A stretch of 64,000 bases of DNA from Sporotomaculum syntrophicum (GTDB lineage: Bacteria > Bacillota > Desulfotomaculia > Desulfotomaculales > Desulfallaceae), in the NCBI RefSeq assembly GCF_009932395.1, contig NZ_LSRS01000003.1, forward strand, positions 116,951 to 180,950, written 5' to 3'. The translations under genes were made by a program, and so were the position numbers. Below the pieces are notes generated by a model that worked only from the letters and a program-made list of their open reading frames with translations, was not told the origin of the DNA and ran no database searches. Shown one piece after another: positions 36,094-45,156 of this stretch (position 1 is its first letter; each line of letters starts with the position of its first letter).

Positions 36094-36813
36094 ATGCATA
36101 GAGCCTATTTTGGAGTTGAGGGGTTGGATCGCAGCCTGGAGCAAGGACTGTCGTATGGCTCCCAAATTATGATTGAAGGTGATTCCGGTGTCGGTAAGAC
36201 GGTACTGGCAGGGGAATTCATTAAAGAGGGGCTGCGCTGCGGCGATACCTGTGTCTATGTGGCCTGTGATGAACCTCCCGCAGTAATGCGTGAACACCTT
36301 TTAAGCTTTAAAGTAGGCACTCCAGCCTATGAAGAAACAGGCCGGCTGGTATTTATAGATGCTTACGAAGAAGAGGAGAGTAAAGAAAAATATTGCCTCA
36401 CCGATCTTCGCCACCTTGAGAAGTACCTGGCCCTGGAATCGGAAGTGCTGCGCAGCTTTGCGGGGCGCAGGGTCAGGTTGGTGGTGGACAGCTTAAGTAC
36501 TCTGTTAACCAATTTAGTTATTCCGGAGGTTATTGACTTTCACCGGACACGTATCAAACAGCTTAAGAAAAAGGAAATCCTCACCATGGATATCTTTGTC
36601 AACGGGGTATTAGATCCCCGGCTGATTACCATCGCCGGCCACCTGTACAATTTTATCCTGAAAATGAACTTTACAGGCTCCAGATATAATCCCGTACGGC
36701 AAATGAAGATAGGTAAGATAAAAAGCCAGCAATATATCTCCTCTACCCATACGTTTACCATTAGCCCCATTTATGGTATTGTGGTGGCTGCTGATACGGG
36801 GGTGTACGAATGA
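36094..36813 (+). CDS. Single-domain KaiC/RAD55-like ATPase
   Basis: 239 aa. Walker A GDSGVGKTVLAGEF, ACDEPPAVMREHLLSF, Walker B RLVVDSLSTLL, C-terminal KIKSQQYISSTHTFTISPIYGIVV. Starts 5 bp after the tandem ATPase (SD AGGAGG inside its end). The loss of the second Glu in the 'EE' position (DE here) is the difference from its neighbour. Likely a partner subunit. Confidence 0.83.
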   Translation: MHRAYFGVEGLDRSLEQGLSYGSQIMIEGDSGVGKTVLAGEFIKEGLRCGDTCVYVACDEPPAVMREHLLSFKVGTPAYEETGRLVFIDAYEEEESKEKYCLTDLRHLEKYLALESEVLRSFAGRRVRLVVDSLSTLLTNLVIPEVIDFHRTRIKQLKKKEILTMDIFVNGVLDPRLITIAGHLYNFILKMNFTGSRYNPVRQMKIGKIKSQQYISSTHTFTISPIYGIVVAADTGVYE

Positions 36814-37823
36814 GTGATAACGATATAGCCAAGAAAATAATGAATTATATGTTCTTAAGCATGGGTAATACCATGAATCAGGTGCCCTTTAGCGGCCATC
36901 ACTGGATGGAACATTTTGTCATCGGGTCAGTCCAATACTTTATCGACGAGTACTGGGATGATGCCAAACTGCCCTCCAAGAAGCCCCTGGATATCTGCAT
37001 AACTTATCTGAAAATTATGGACAGCGTAGGTTTCCTACATGCCGTGGATTTTTCAATAGAGGAAGCCGGGGAAAGCCTGCTCATGTCTGTTCAAACTAAT
37101 AAGTGCGTTTACCGGGAGTACTGCCAGCGTACCCGGGAAGAAGGCCTGTTTCTCAAGAATTGTATCCGTCTCAGTACTTTTCAGGCTATTTTACGTCATG
37201 TACTAGGAGAAAATAAATATTTTACTGCAGTAGATATCGCTGCGGACGGGTTCTGCTACGGCAAGCTTATACCCAGCACCCGGCCGAAAGAAGAGATCGT
37301 TACCAGGGAAAATTATATCATTAAAATGGCAGGACACCGGGCGTTTCTGCTCCGCCAAAAAACTTATGCTTCCCTGATGAATTCCATCAGAGAGCACGCA
37401 CCTCAAGTCTTAAAACACGTACTTTACGATGCCGGGTACCAGTCGGGACTCACCCTGGCCGGCAAGGCCCAGGAGTCTATTCTCAGCCCGCAGGAATGCC
37501 TGCAACGACTTCTTGAGGAACTAACCAATCTAGGTTTAGGCAAATTAGAGCTGGTTTCCTACAGTCAATCCCAGGCCAGAGTACAGATCCGGTGTCACGA
37601 CTCCTTTTGGGCCGACACCGCCAACGTATACGGGCATCTATACCGTACTCCACAGGTGGAATGTGATATGCTGCGGGGGGTTTTAGCCGGCTCTCTCAGT
37701 GTCATCTTCCAAAAGGATATCATTTGCGAAGAAATGGCCTGCCAGTCAATGGGTGCAGATTACTGTGAATTCCTTGCTTTACCCCTGCCGCAGCATCCGC
37801 CGGAGGAGGGTGGCAACTCATGA
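36810..37823 (+). CDS. V4R domain protein of the KaiC operon
   Basis: 337 aa, start overlaps the previous stop (ATGA). The N-terminal 190 residues are unrecognised (helical, YFIDEYWDDAKLPSKKPLDI). Residues about 195-330 form a 4-vinyl-reductase-like (V4R) small-molecule sensor: VLYDAGYQSGLTLAGKA, then CHDSFWADTANV, DMLRGVLAGSLSVIF, and C-terminal Cys pair region CEEMACQSMGADYCEF. V4R domains bind hydrophobic or metal ligands; the terminal Cys cluster could bind metal or redox signals. Suggested input module. Confidence 0.75.
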   Translation: MSDNDIAKKIMNYMFLSMGNTMNQVPFSGHHWMEHFVIGSVQYFIDEYWDDAKLPSKKPLDICITYLKIMDSVGFLHAVDFSIEEAGESLLMSVQTNKCVYREYCQRTREEGLFLKNCIRLSTFQAILRHVLGENKYFTAVDIAADGFCYGKLIPSTRPKEEIVTRENYIIKMAGHRAFLLRQKTYASLMNSIREHAPQVLKHVLYDAGYQSGLTLAGKAQESILSPQECLQRLLEELTNLGLGKLELVSYSQSQARVQIRCHDSFWADTANVYGHLYRTPQVECDMLRGVLAGSLSVIFQKDIICEEMACQSMGADYCEFLALPLPQHPPEEGGNS

Positions 37824-38104
37824 CCTCGGATTTGGATCAAACAACAGACCCAGTTACGCTAAGTATACTCCGGATCGAGTTGCTTACTTTTTTTCAAGCC
37901 AACCCGCATACTCGGGATACAGCAGACGGTTTAGCCCTCCGCTTGCACAGGCCCAAGCACGAGATCGAAATAGCCCTGACTACCCTGAGCGCCCTGGGCA
38001 TTGTGGAGATAGGCGGTACTGAAAAGACGACCATTTACCGCCTGCGCAACGGTGACCTGATTAATAATTACTTTATGGATAAATTATCCGAAAAACCATT
38101 CTAA
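37820..38104 (+). CDS. Small winged-helix protein
   Basis: 94 aa, ATGA overlap with the V4R gene. A single wHTH: ILRIELLTFFQANPHTRDTA, LALRLHRPKHEIEIALTTLS, GIVEIGG, then a short tail. Likely DNA-binding or a partner-binding module in the KaiC/V4R/kinase operon. No effector domain. Confidence 0.7.
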   Translation: MTSDLDQTTDPVTLSILRIELLTFFQANPHTRDTADGLALRLHRPKHEIEIALTTLSALGIVEIGGTEKTTIYRLRNGDLINNYFMDKLSEKPF

Positions 38105-38156
38105 AACATCTTTATAATAACCTGGAATGGTTTTAGCCGAGTGGAGGACTAAGTTA

Positions 38157-39182
38157 ATGGTGGATATTGCAGAAAGCTGGTCAAGCCTAGCCATTGCCAA
38201 CTTAAAAATTGGATTACTAGTGATTGATAAAAATGGCCGGATATGCCTGTTCAACCAGGCACTGTCCAGGTTGACCGGGATAACAGAGGACGAGGTTATC
38301 GGCCAGCCGCTTAACACCCCCAATAAATTATTGCAAACCCTCACCACAGGCAAGGAATTTCAAGACTTGAACCCCAGGGCAGTGCTTCCGTTTACAAGCC
38401 TTGCTAATTATTTAACCAGCACCCAGCTCATCAGGGACAAAAGTGGTTACCCGGTGGGTGCCGCAGCAGTATTCATGCCCGCGGAACGGCAGCATGAACT
38501 GGAAGGGGCGGTTATTAAAGCTGAAAAACTGGCCATATTGGGACAGATGGCGGCGGAAATGGTGCACGAAATTCGCAACCCCCTTACCGTTATCGGAGGC
38601 TTTTTGACCTTATTACAGAAGGACTTGACAGGAACCCCCAAAGAAAAACATGTAAGCATAATCAGAGCTGAGTTAGAACATGTTAACAACCTCATCTCAG
38701 ATTTTCTACAGTTTTCCAGACCTGGATATGCCAAACGCACCCGGTGTTCCATTGTGCAAATAATCACCGATGTGACCATGTTGGTTGAAAATGAAGCATC
38801 CCTCCGTAAGTTGGAGATCAACCTGGACCTGGCCGGAGACATCCCGGACATTTTCGGAGACAGTGACCAGCTTAAACAGGTATTCCTTAATATCTTTAAA
38901 AATGCCTTTGAGGCTCTTTCCTTTGGCGGCAAGATATTTGTACAATCTTCCTGGAACAGTAATGAAAGAATCGTGCAAGTAATCATCAGGGATACCGGCA
39001 TGGGTATGGATAAGCAAACTATGACCAGCATGTTTAACCCTTTTTTCACCACCAAGGAAAACGGCACCGGCCTGGGCTTGTTCATCATCAAAAAAATTAT
39101 TGAAAATCACGGCGGCAAGATCGAGATTCAAAGTGAACCGGGAAAAGGTACAATAGTGACGGTGTTATTACCGGCCGGTTAA
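38157..39182 (+). CDS. PAS-domain histidine kinase
   Basis: 341 aa from the ATG at 38157 (SD GTGGAGG); the earlier ATG at 38127 lacks a site. Soluble. PAS domain residues 8-120 (IGLLVIDKNGRICLFNQAL, GITEDEVIG), HisKA with MAAEMVHEIRNPLTVIGGFL, and HATPase_c with NIFKNAFEAL and NGTGLGLFIIKKIIENHGG. Resembles NtrB/AtoS/KinA-type soluble kinases. No response regulator is in the operon, so its target lies elsewhere (sporulation phosphorelay is one option). Confidence 0.9.
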   Translation: MVDIAESWSSLAIANLKIGLLVIDKNGRICLFNQALSRLTGITEDEVIGQPLNTPNKLLQTLTTGKEFQDLNPRAVLPFTSLANYLTSTQLIRDKSGYPVGAAAVFMPAERQHELEGAVIKAEKLAILGQMAAEMVHEIRNPLTVIGGFLTLLQKDLTGTPKEKHVSIIRAELEHVNNLISDFLQFSRPGYAKRTRCSIVQIITDVTMLVENEASLRKLEINLDLAGDIPDIFGDSDQLKQVFLNIFKNAFEALSFGGKIFVQSSWNSNERIVQVIIRDTGMGMDKQTMTSMFNPFFTTKENGTGLGLFIIKKIIENHGGKIEIQSEPGKGTIVTVLLPAG

Positions 39183-39247
39183 TGCGCGACTAATGCTCGA
39201 AACATCCTGGTCTTGTTATTTTAAATAATATGATGGTAAAATATTGA

Positions 39248-39568
<321 letters not shown>

Positions 39569-39578
39569 GTAAATTAAA

Positions 39579-39938
39579 ATGAAAATTAAATTTGATGAAA
39601 ACCTACCTATTGACGTAGCCGATGTATTAGCGGCAGCAGGTCACGATGCTGAATCTGTTTACTCGGAAGGTCTTGAGGGCATTCAAGATAGGGAACTAAT
39701 TACTATATGTAAAAAAGAACAGCGTATTCTAATTACCTTGGATTATGACTTTTCAAATATTTTAATCTATCCTCCTGAAAAGTATGAAGGAATTATTGTT
39801 TTAAGGGTTGAACAACAAAATAAATAAAACGTGATTAATTTAATTAAAAAGTTATTACCTATAATATCTAAAGAAACAATTTCTGGGCACTTGTGGATCG
39901 TGGAAGAAAATAAAATTCGGGTAAGAGGTTATACATAA
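39579..39938 (+). pseudogene. DUF5615 PIN-like toxin with an in-frame TAA
   Basis: The first 82 codons give a DUF5615 protein (KIKFDENLPIDVADVLAAAG, then LITLDYDFSNI with the PIN-like acidic residues). After an in-frame TAA at 39825-39827 the same frame continues NVINLIKKLLPIIS and HLWIVEENKIRVRG to the normal stop at 39938, which is the usual C-terminus of the family. So a nonsense mutation removes the last 36 residues. TAA is not a recoding codon. The toxin is probably inactive, although the acidic core is retained. Confidence 0.75.
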
Positions 39939-40094
39939 TACAGCTGAGGCACGAGAGAATAAAATATTATTTCCGATAACGGGAAATATGTAAAAAAATA
40001 TAACCCCCTGCCTGTGAGCTGCTCCCTGTCAAGTAGACAGATGAAAAAATGAAACCGTTTTCGTTGGGCTCCGTCAATGACGGGGTCCATCTTT

Positions 40095-40215
40095 TTATGC
40101 AGCTGTTTCGAGCAACTGCCGATAGACAACACCTTTGTCTTTGAGGTCGAGGATTGCGCTCAAGTAGAGCTTGGCATTATCTTTATACTTTATTCTGTAA
40201 CGTCTGTCAGCATTA
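40095..40215 (-). pseudogene. IS3-family transposase scrap
   Basis: The minus frame reads YRIKYKDNAKLYLSAILDLK, DKGVVYRQL, then stops. The 'YLSAI.DL' strand is the core of the rve/DDE integrase domain of IS3/IS150 transposases. No other part and no terminal repeats were found in 39940-40300. Confidence 0.45.
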
Positions 40216-40305
40216 ATTTTTTGCAACCGGCGACCAAATGTTGTCGCTATCTTAAGGTATGATATTAAAAAAGGAGGTGGGATAATCAGTAAATTAATAG
40301 ACCCT

Positions 40306-40947
40306 ATGACAGGCGAGGAATTTAAGCCGGACCAAATAATTAGGAAAAATAATACTCTGATTTGTTTAGGCCTTACCCCGCAGGAAAATTCTTGTATTAA
40401 ATCAATCGCACATAAGCACAGATTAAAGGTAGTAGATACAGACATTTATTCCGACCTTTTTGCTCTGCCTTCGTTATGCGTTATCCTTAATCCAAATACC
40501 TTAAGCCAGGAAGAATTAAAGACTCTAATTGATTTCTGGAACGAGACAAACGAATCTTGTTTTAGTGTTTTTTTTAGCTGCCAACCCAAAAACTTATTAC
40601 CTGCAAGATTAAATACCAGGTTCATCTGCACTTTGAATGATATTGTTGCTAATAATTCAGTTCTGGAATTAAAAGTAGTCAGGCATATAAAAAGAATTAA
40701 TCGTGAAATTAAACAATCTAAAATATATGAAGCCAAAATTGTCAGATTACTCGGTATCCTAAAAATACTGAACCAAAACAAATTTGTAAAGACGATGGAC
40801 CTTGTGAAGAAATACAAGGTAAGTGCTAGAACCATTCAACGTGATATTTCTCTACTGGAAAGAACTGGTGAGCCAATCTTTTATGACCAAGCAAAAAGAG
40901 CGTATTCTTTGTTGGGCCAAGAAAATATTTACTGGGGAAATGATTAA
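40306..40947 (+). CDS. HTH_11-type regulator with a receiver-like N-domain
   Basis: 213 aa. The C-terminal part is a DeoR-like HTH (TMDLVKKYKVSARTIQRDIS, LLERTGEPIFYD, RAYSLL). The N-terminal 120 residues look alpha/beta (NTLICLGLTPQENSC, SLCVILNPNTLS) and could be a sensor; no family assigned. Start uncertain: the strong AAAGGAGGTG lies about 30 bases upstream of this ATG, and the intervening codons (ISKLIDP) look coding, so a non-standard start (ATC at about 40285) or a mutated start is possible. First gene of a four-gene cassette. Confidence 0.6.
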   Translation: MTGEEFKPDQIIRKNNTLICLGLTPQENSCIKSIAHKHRLKVVDTDIYSDLFALPSLCVILNPNTLSQEELKTLIDFWNETNESCFSVFFSCQPKNLLPARLNTRFICTLNDIVANNSVLELKVVRHIKRINREIKQSKIYEAKIVRLLGILKILNQNKFVKTMDLVKKYKVSARTIQRDISLLERTGEPIFYDQAKRAYSLLGQENIYWGND

Positions 40948-40962
40948 AAATGAGGTGTTGAA

Positions 40963-42036
40963 ATGGTATGGAATCCGCTTAAATTAGAGAACATCTTTCA
41001 CTCAGAAATCTCAAGTAGTTTATTATTAACTGATTTATTGGATACTAACGATAACTGTATAAAGTTCCTTTCTTATGTTCATTCTCAGAACCCTAATTTT
41101 TTTTGTCCTGCCGGGTACAACAAAGAATTATTGAAGAGGGAGCATTTTATTAAGGATAAAGGTTCAATTGATATTTTTATTCAATTGAAAAGTTCAACCG
41201 GAGAAGATGTTGCGATTCTAATAGAGGTAAAAGTGCATGATTATCAAAGTTCCACTCGCGACCAGATTAAAACTTATATGGAAGCTGCCCGGGCTCAGAC
41301 TCAATCAAATTCGGTTTATCTTATTTATCTGACGCAATTTACGGAAAGAGACATAACACCGGATTTTATAACGCCAGGTACAGTTGTAGAGTTTAACAGT
41401 GCAAGGAAACAGTATGGTTCTAGCATTTGTCACCTTTCTTGGGTAGATTTCTATAGGTTCTTACAAGGCATTGATCTAAATAAATTAGATCCAACATTGA
41501 AATTACTGTTAGAGATGCATGAGGCCTGGATTAAGGACAAGTGCGATAAGGATTTAGAGAACAATATGCAGCCGAGCGGAGAACCAAGGTTATTAGACAA
41601 TTTATTCCCTAAAACCCCAAGTAAACTAAAAGAATTATTATCATTAGGGTATGTGCAAAAAAACAAAACTGGTGATGTGCTAAAAATTCCACTCACTAAA
41701 TTGGATGCCGATCAATTAGTATGGTTGATGAATGTTATCAAAGACTATACTGATGGTCCTGATGTTGATAAAACTCAAATATATAATACTAATCCTGAAA
41801 CAATTAAGGCTGCTAAAGCTTTTTTGAAAGAAGTTGCAGTATCTGACAACGGTTGGCCACTATTAAGTTTTTATGCTGAGCTATTTCACTATATAAATGT
41901 TACTAAGCATATTGATTTTTATAGCTCAGGCAACACCGGTTTTTCTATAAAACTGGCAACTAAGGACTTCAAGAACTTAAGCTTTTGCACATTATGGAGA
42001 AGTAATCGAGAAGTTGTATTTAAGCTTACTCGATAA
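40963..42036 (+). CDS. PD-(D/E)XK nuclease-like protein
   Basis: 357 aa. ATG with GAGGTG. Residues 66-95 hold the core: DKGSIDIFIQL, then AILIEVKVHDYQSSTRDQIKTY, i.e. Asp, then E-x-K followed by an Arg/Gln, matching the PD-(D/E)XK fold used in restriction and DNA-cleaving enzymes (PDDEXK_4-like). The C-terminal half, from about 195, is a separate helical-beta region without known motif. It is followed with 13 bp spacing by the next gene. A nuclease in a cassette with a regulator suggests a defence role; substrate unknown. Confidence 0.65.
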   Translation: MVWNPLKLENIFHSEISSSLLLTDLLDTNDNCIKFLSYVHSQNPNFFCPAGYNKELLKREHFIKDKGSIDIFIQLKSSTGEDVAILIEVKVHDYQSSTRDQIKTYMEAARAQTQSNSVYLIYLTQFTERDITPDFITPGTVVEFNSARKQYGSSICHLSWVDFYRFLQGIDLNKLDPTLKLLLEMHEAWIKDKCDKDLENNMQPSGEPRLLDNLFPKTPSKLKELLSLGYVQKNKTGDVLKIPLTKLDADQLVWLMNVIKDYTDGPDVDKTQIYNTNPETIKAAKAFLKEVAVSDNGWPLLSFYAELFHYINVTKHIDFYSSGNTGFSIKLATKDFKNLSFCTLWRSNREVVFKLTR

Positions 42037-42049
42037 ACGGGCTGGGGGG

Positions 42050-42766
42050 ATGATTTTGAAGGCATGGCTTTCAATTGGGGATAAGTGTCTAGAGCTTTCT
42101 GAAATAAATACTAACCTCATCAAAGATAGGCCTGGTTGGTTAAGAAAAATCTCCTTTGAGTATTTAATTGATTTGGATGTAACTTTGCTATATATCAATG
42201 GAATTGACGCAGACAAGTTAACTGAGTTGGCCTATGATAGTAATTGGTTTTCCGGTAATTTCATTCCTTTTAATAAAGGGCAAACGCCTTTAGATCCTAT
42301 GTCAAAAAGGATTTTTCTTTCGACAGCTGACATTGATTTGGTATCATCAATGGGGCTTAAAAGTTATCTTAATAAACCATTGAGTAACGGCCTGTGTCCA
42401 ATGATTATCCAGCTAAAACAGGCAGAAATAGATAGTATGACTATTGACCAGGCAGTTAGTTGTAAACAGGTCTTCGAAATTTTCCAAGACGTTAAAGTTC
42501 CTGGCGATTATAATTATTTTGGAAATAAAAAATACAGTATCTATGTTGAGAAATATGCCTCACTGGGAATAAAATTAAGTGGTCCGATTAATTTTGATTC
42601 TTTGCACGAGATAAAGGATATCTTCAGACAAATGGGATGGAGGAAAATTGCTTCAGGTAGCTATAGCCCGTGGGACAGTTTCGATATTGACCTTGATTCG
42701 ATTAGACTTATTGAACAAATATCGATACCGTACCTGCTGGGAACCGACATCGTTGTAAAATATTAA
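42050..42766 (+). CDS. Hypothetical protein of the nuclease cassette
   Basis: About 238 aa. Start taken at the ATG at 42050, adjoining GGGGGG; the TTG at 42056 has better spacing and is the alternative. Soluble, no signal peptide, no recognised motif. The N-terminal part (WLSIGDKCLELSEINTN) is followed by a mixed region with SKRIFLSTADIDLVSS. Order and spacing tie it to the nuclease gene. Confidence 0.5.
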   Translation: MILKAWLSIGDKCLELSEINTNLIKDRPGWLRKISFEYLIDLDVTLLYINGIDADKLTELAYDSNWFSGNFIPFNKGQTPLDPMSKRIFLSTADIDLVSSMGLKSYLNKPLSNGLCPMIIQLKQAEIDSMTIDQAVSCKQVFEIFQDVKVPGDYNYFGNKKYSIYVEKYASLGIKLSGPINFDSLHEIKDIFRQMGWRKIASGSYSPWDSFDIDLDSIRLIEQISIPYLLGTDIVVKY

Positions 42767-42785
42767 TTGGGGGAGATAAAAACTA

Positions 42786-42992
42786 ATGGCGATATGTATA
42801 GATTGTGATCTGCACAATGCTGATTGGACTAAAATATCATGGGATTTACCTGCATACAAGTCAGAGGAATTTATGGATTATCTTAGGATTTCGCAAATGA
42901 CCTTAGAAGATTTCAGAAAATTACCTGTTTATAAACATGCTGTACGCAAAGGGTTAATTATTGATGACGAATGGCAAGGCAAAAATAAATAG
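42786..42992 (+). CDS. Small hypothetical protein of the nuclease cassette
   Basis: 68 aa, ATG with GGGGGAG upstream. Contains a CIDCDLHNADW start (two Cys and a His, possibly metal-binding) and an acidic-aromatic middle (SEEFMDYLRISQMTLEDF). No family recognised. Last gene of the cassette, 20 bp after the previous one. Confidence 0.55.
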   Translation: MAICIDCDLHNADWTKISWDLPAYKSEEFMDYLRISQMTLEDFRKLPVYKHAVRKGLIIDDEWQGKNK

Positions 42993-43000
42993 TATGGATT

Positions 43001-43762
43001 CCAGTGGTCTTTGCCATGAGCCAAAAGGTACTGTCTACACAGCCATGGAAAAATTGATAGAAGCGTTCATTGAATCAATATACATTTATGAGATATTAAC
43101 AACCCCATTTCGCCTACGTCCAGGCGCAGCACAAAATATTGGATATACCCGAAAAAGTTGTATATTCCGGCTTATCCGGATACATACAAATTACTAAAAC
43201 CCTTGACTTATCCACGTTCTTTTTATGCTTTTGTTCTACTTTGAACGTCTCTGAAATAATTGGCATATGAGAGCAATTCCGGTCTCCGGCACCAAAAATT
43301 TCTTATTTAATATTAATGCATCCTCGTTTAGATGGGTGCATTATTTTTTTATAACGGCTAATATAAAAAGACTACTAATAATGTTGAATATCAGCATGAT
43401 GTCATTGCCGAAAACAGACCGGAACTCCATAACGCCCCGTTTCAGGTCTTCCCGGCTCTGCCACCATTCCCCGGCGTTGAAATCATCTCATCTGTATACC
43501 TAGCCTGATACAGATCCACCGCCCCTAGCATCCGTTCAGGCCCGTTGTCTATAGAATATGGCCACCCCATCCTATTATCCAGATAACACAGTTAGTTTAA
43601 ACAAGTTAAAGCCTGACCCCAGATTACGAACCTAAAATTCCAATAGCAAAAGGACCCCGATTTTTTCTGTCAAGGTCCTTGAACATCTATATTTGCTTCC
43701 GGAGTTAGTATTGCACCCGTATGCGAACACCCCCTTAAAGGTGCGCGCGGTCTTTTCTCCGC
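43001..43762. other. Gene-poor interval with recombinase scrap
   Basis: Nothing supported as a gene. At 43045-43095 (+) the frame MEKLIEAFIESIYIYE resembles the last residues of large serine recombinases and is then lost, so it may be a relic of a mobile element. A hairpin with TGTAT and TCCGG arms lies at 43159-43190. Confidence 0.35.
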
Positions 43763-44522
43763 TTATTTAACGATAGCATATGGCCAATCCTTAATTCCGC
43801 CGAAATCATAAATTGCTGTATAACCCATTTCAATTCGTATTGGCTGCCTTGGCACTGCGCACTCCGGAGCCGCAATAAACCAGGATCGTGGCATCTTTGT
43901 CAGGTAATTGTGCCGCTGCTAATTTTTCAATATCGTCAACAGGAATTAACAGTGCGCCTTCAATATGCCCGCTGGCAAATTCATCAGCACTGCGAACATC
44001 AATAACAGTTACCTGCTTCCTTTCATTTTCCATCATTGCTTTAGCTTCTTCAGGAGTTATTTTTTTATACTCGACAGCAGAAGTTCCCTTAATGGTGTCA
44101 GTATCCGCATCGCTTGCCGTACCAGCTGTGCTGGCTCCGAAAAGGCCGTTAACAACATTCGCTGGAATCATGACCCGGTCGTTGACTATTCTGGGTGGCA
44201 CAGATATTGGTCGTATTTCATCATTTACACTAACAAATTCGCAAGGTATACAGGCTATAACGATCGTATTTTCTTTAGTGGCATAAGCTTTTTTGGTGAC
44301 TTTGTCCCAGGTCACGGCAGCACCAAGTTCCTCGAACACAGCTCGGAATGGCACCAAAACAGTGCCATTATCGACGATGGCAGCTGAATTAACAGCCAAT
44401 ACTTTTCCGTTAACTGATAAAGTTACATCAGTTAGTTCCTCAGCGCATACTGCTGGCAAGAAGGTAAACAGCAGGTAAATTCCAAGTAAACAAGAGACTA
44501 CTTTTCTTTTCAGATTTGACAT
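43763..44522 (-). pseudogene. Stalk domain-rhodanese fusion, frameshifted near the end
   Basis: ATG at 44522 (SD GGAGG). Signal peptide to about residue 27, a copper amine oxidase N-type domain (LVPFRAVFEELGAAVTWD), then a rhodanese: TVIDVRSADEFASGHIEGAL and the active loop YCGSGVRSAKAA with its Cys. At 43830-43836 a TGA ends the frame; shifting by one base gives the expected rhodanese end, EMGYTAIYDFGGIKDWPY, stopping at 43763. A frameshift, not recoding. Even truncated, the active-site loop is kept. Likely an exported sulfurtransferase-like protein on the cell surface. Confidence 0.75.
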
Positions 44523-44579
44523 ATTAACCTCCTCTGTTTTGTTAATTATATCTAAAATCATACCATAAACAAAAATCAT

Positions 44580-44884
44580 AATAATTATAATATTTGTTTA
44601 TTTTGCAAATTTTAGCTCTTTATGGTAAAGTAATAAGAATTAGCTGGCTACGGGAGATAATCAGCCTGTAGCAAGTCGTCAGGAATCTACTTTGCCTTCT
44701 GTTTAATCTGCGCAGCATTATTTATTCGCCCAGTGCTGTGTAAACACCGGTACTATTTTCAATATATCTGATAATTGCCAAATTTGCAATCCAAAAATTT
44801 CACAAATCCTATTGTTTTGCTGATTATTAACGGGTACCGGTATACCGGCTATTGATAAATTTACATGGAGAGCTGAATTGAAGG
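44580..44884. other. Intergenic stretch
   Basis: AT-rich; no coding frame, RNA gene or clear promoter could be supported. Confidence 0.3.
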
Positions 44885-44986
44885 ATATCACCGGCAGTTG
44901 AGAAGGTGACCAAAATCAAAACCGCGTATCCAACTGATGATTCTTTAAGGAAGATAATTTACCTGGCAACGGAATCAATACCCTGA
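44885..44986 (+). pseudogene. IS256/Mutator-type transposase C-terminal scrap
   Basis: The frame VEKVTKIKTAYPTDDSLRKI followed by IYLATESI matches the conserved 'YP.D.SLRK..YLAT' end of IS256-family transposases, then stops. Neither the DDE core nor inverted repeats are present here. An AAGGGACAG hairpin follows at 45002-45036. Confidence 0.5.
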
Positions 44987-45156
44987 GTTTTTAAAGAATT
45001 CAAGGGACAGTCTACCATACCGGCAAACTGTCCCTTAACCTTAAACCTGAAGCATTATTCAGCTGCTTCGGACGACAGTGAAACTCCAGAAATTCCAACA
45101 TAGCTTCCTGTTCTGTGGTTTAATAATATTAGCACAGAATAGGGAGCTGTTTTATT

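Noticed and set aside
39825..39827. Recoded stop in the DUF5615 toxin
   Set aside because: The codon is TAA, which is not used for Sec or Pyl, and no conserved Cys is expected there.
43159..43190. Hairpin as a recombinase attachment site
   Set aside because: Only one copy was seen and no intact recombinase gene is nearby.
43830..43840. TGA at the end of the rhodanese frame as a third Sec codon
   Set aside because: The downstream sequence matches the family only in another frame, so it is a frameshift. No Cys is expected at that position.
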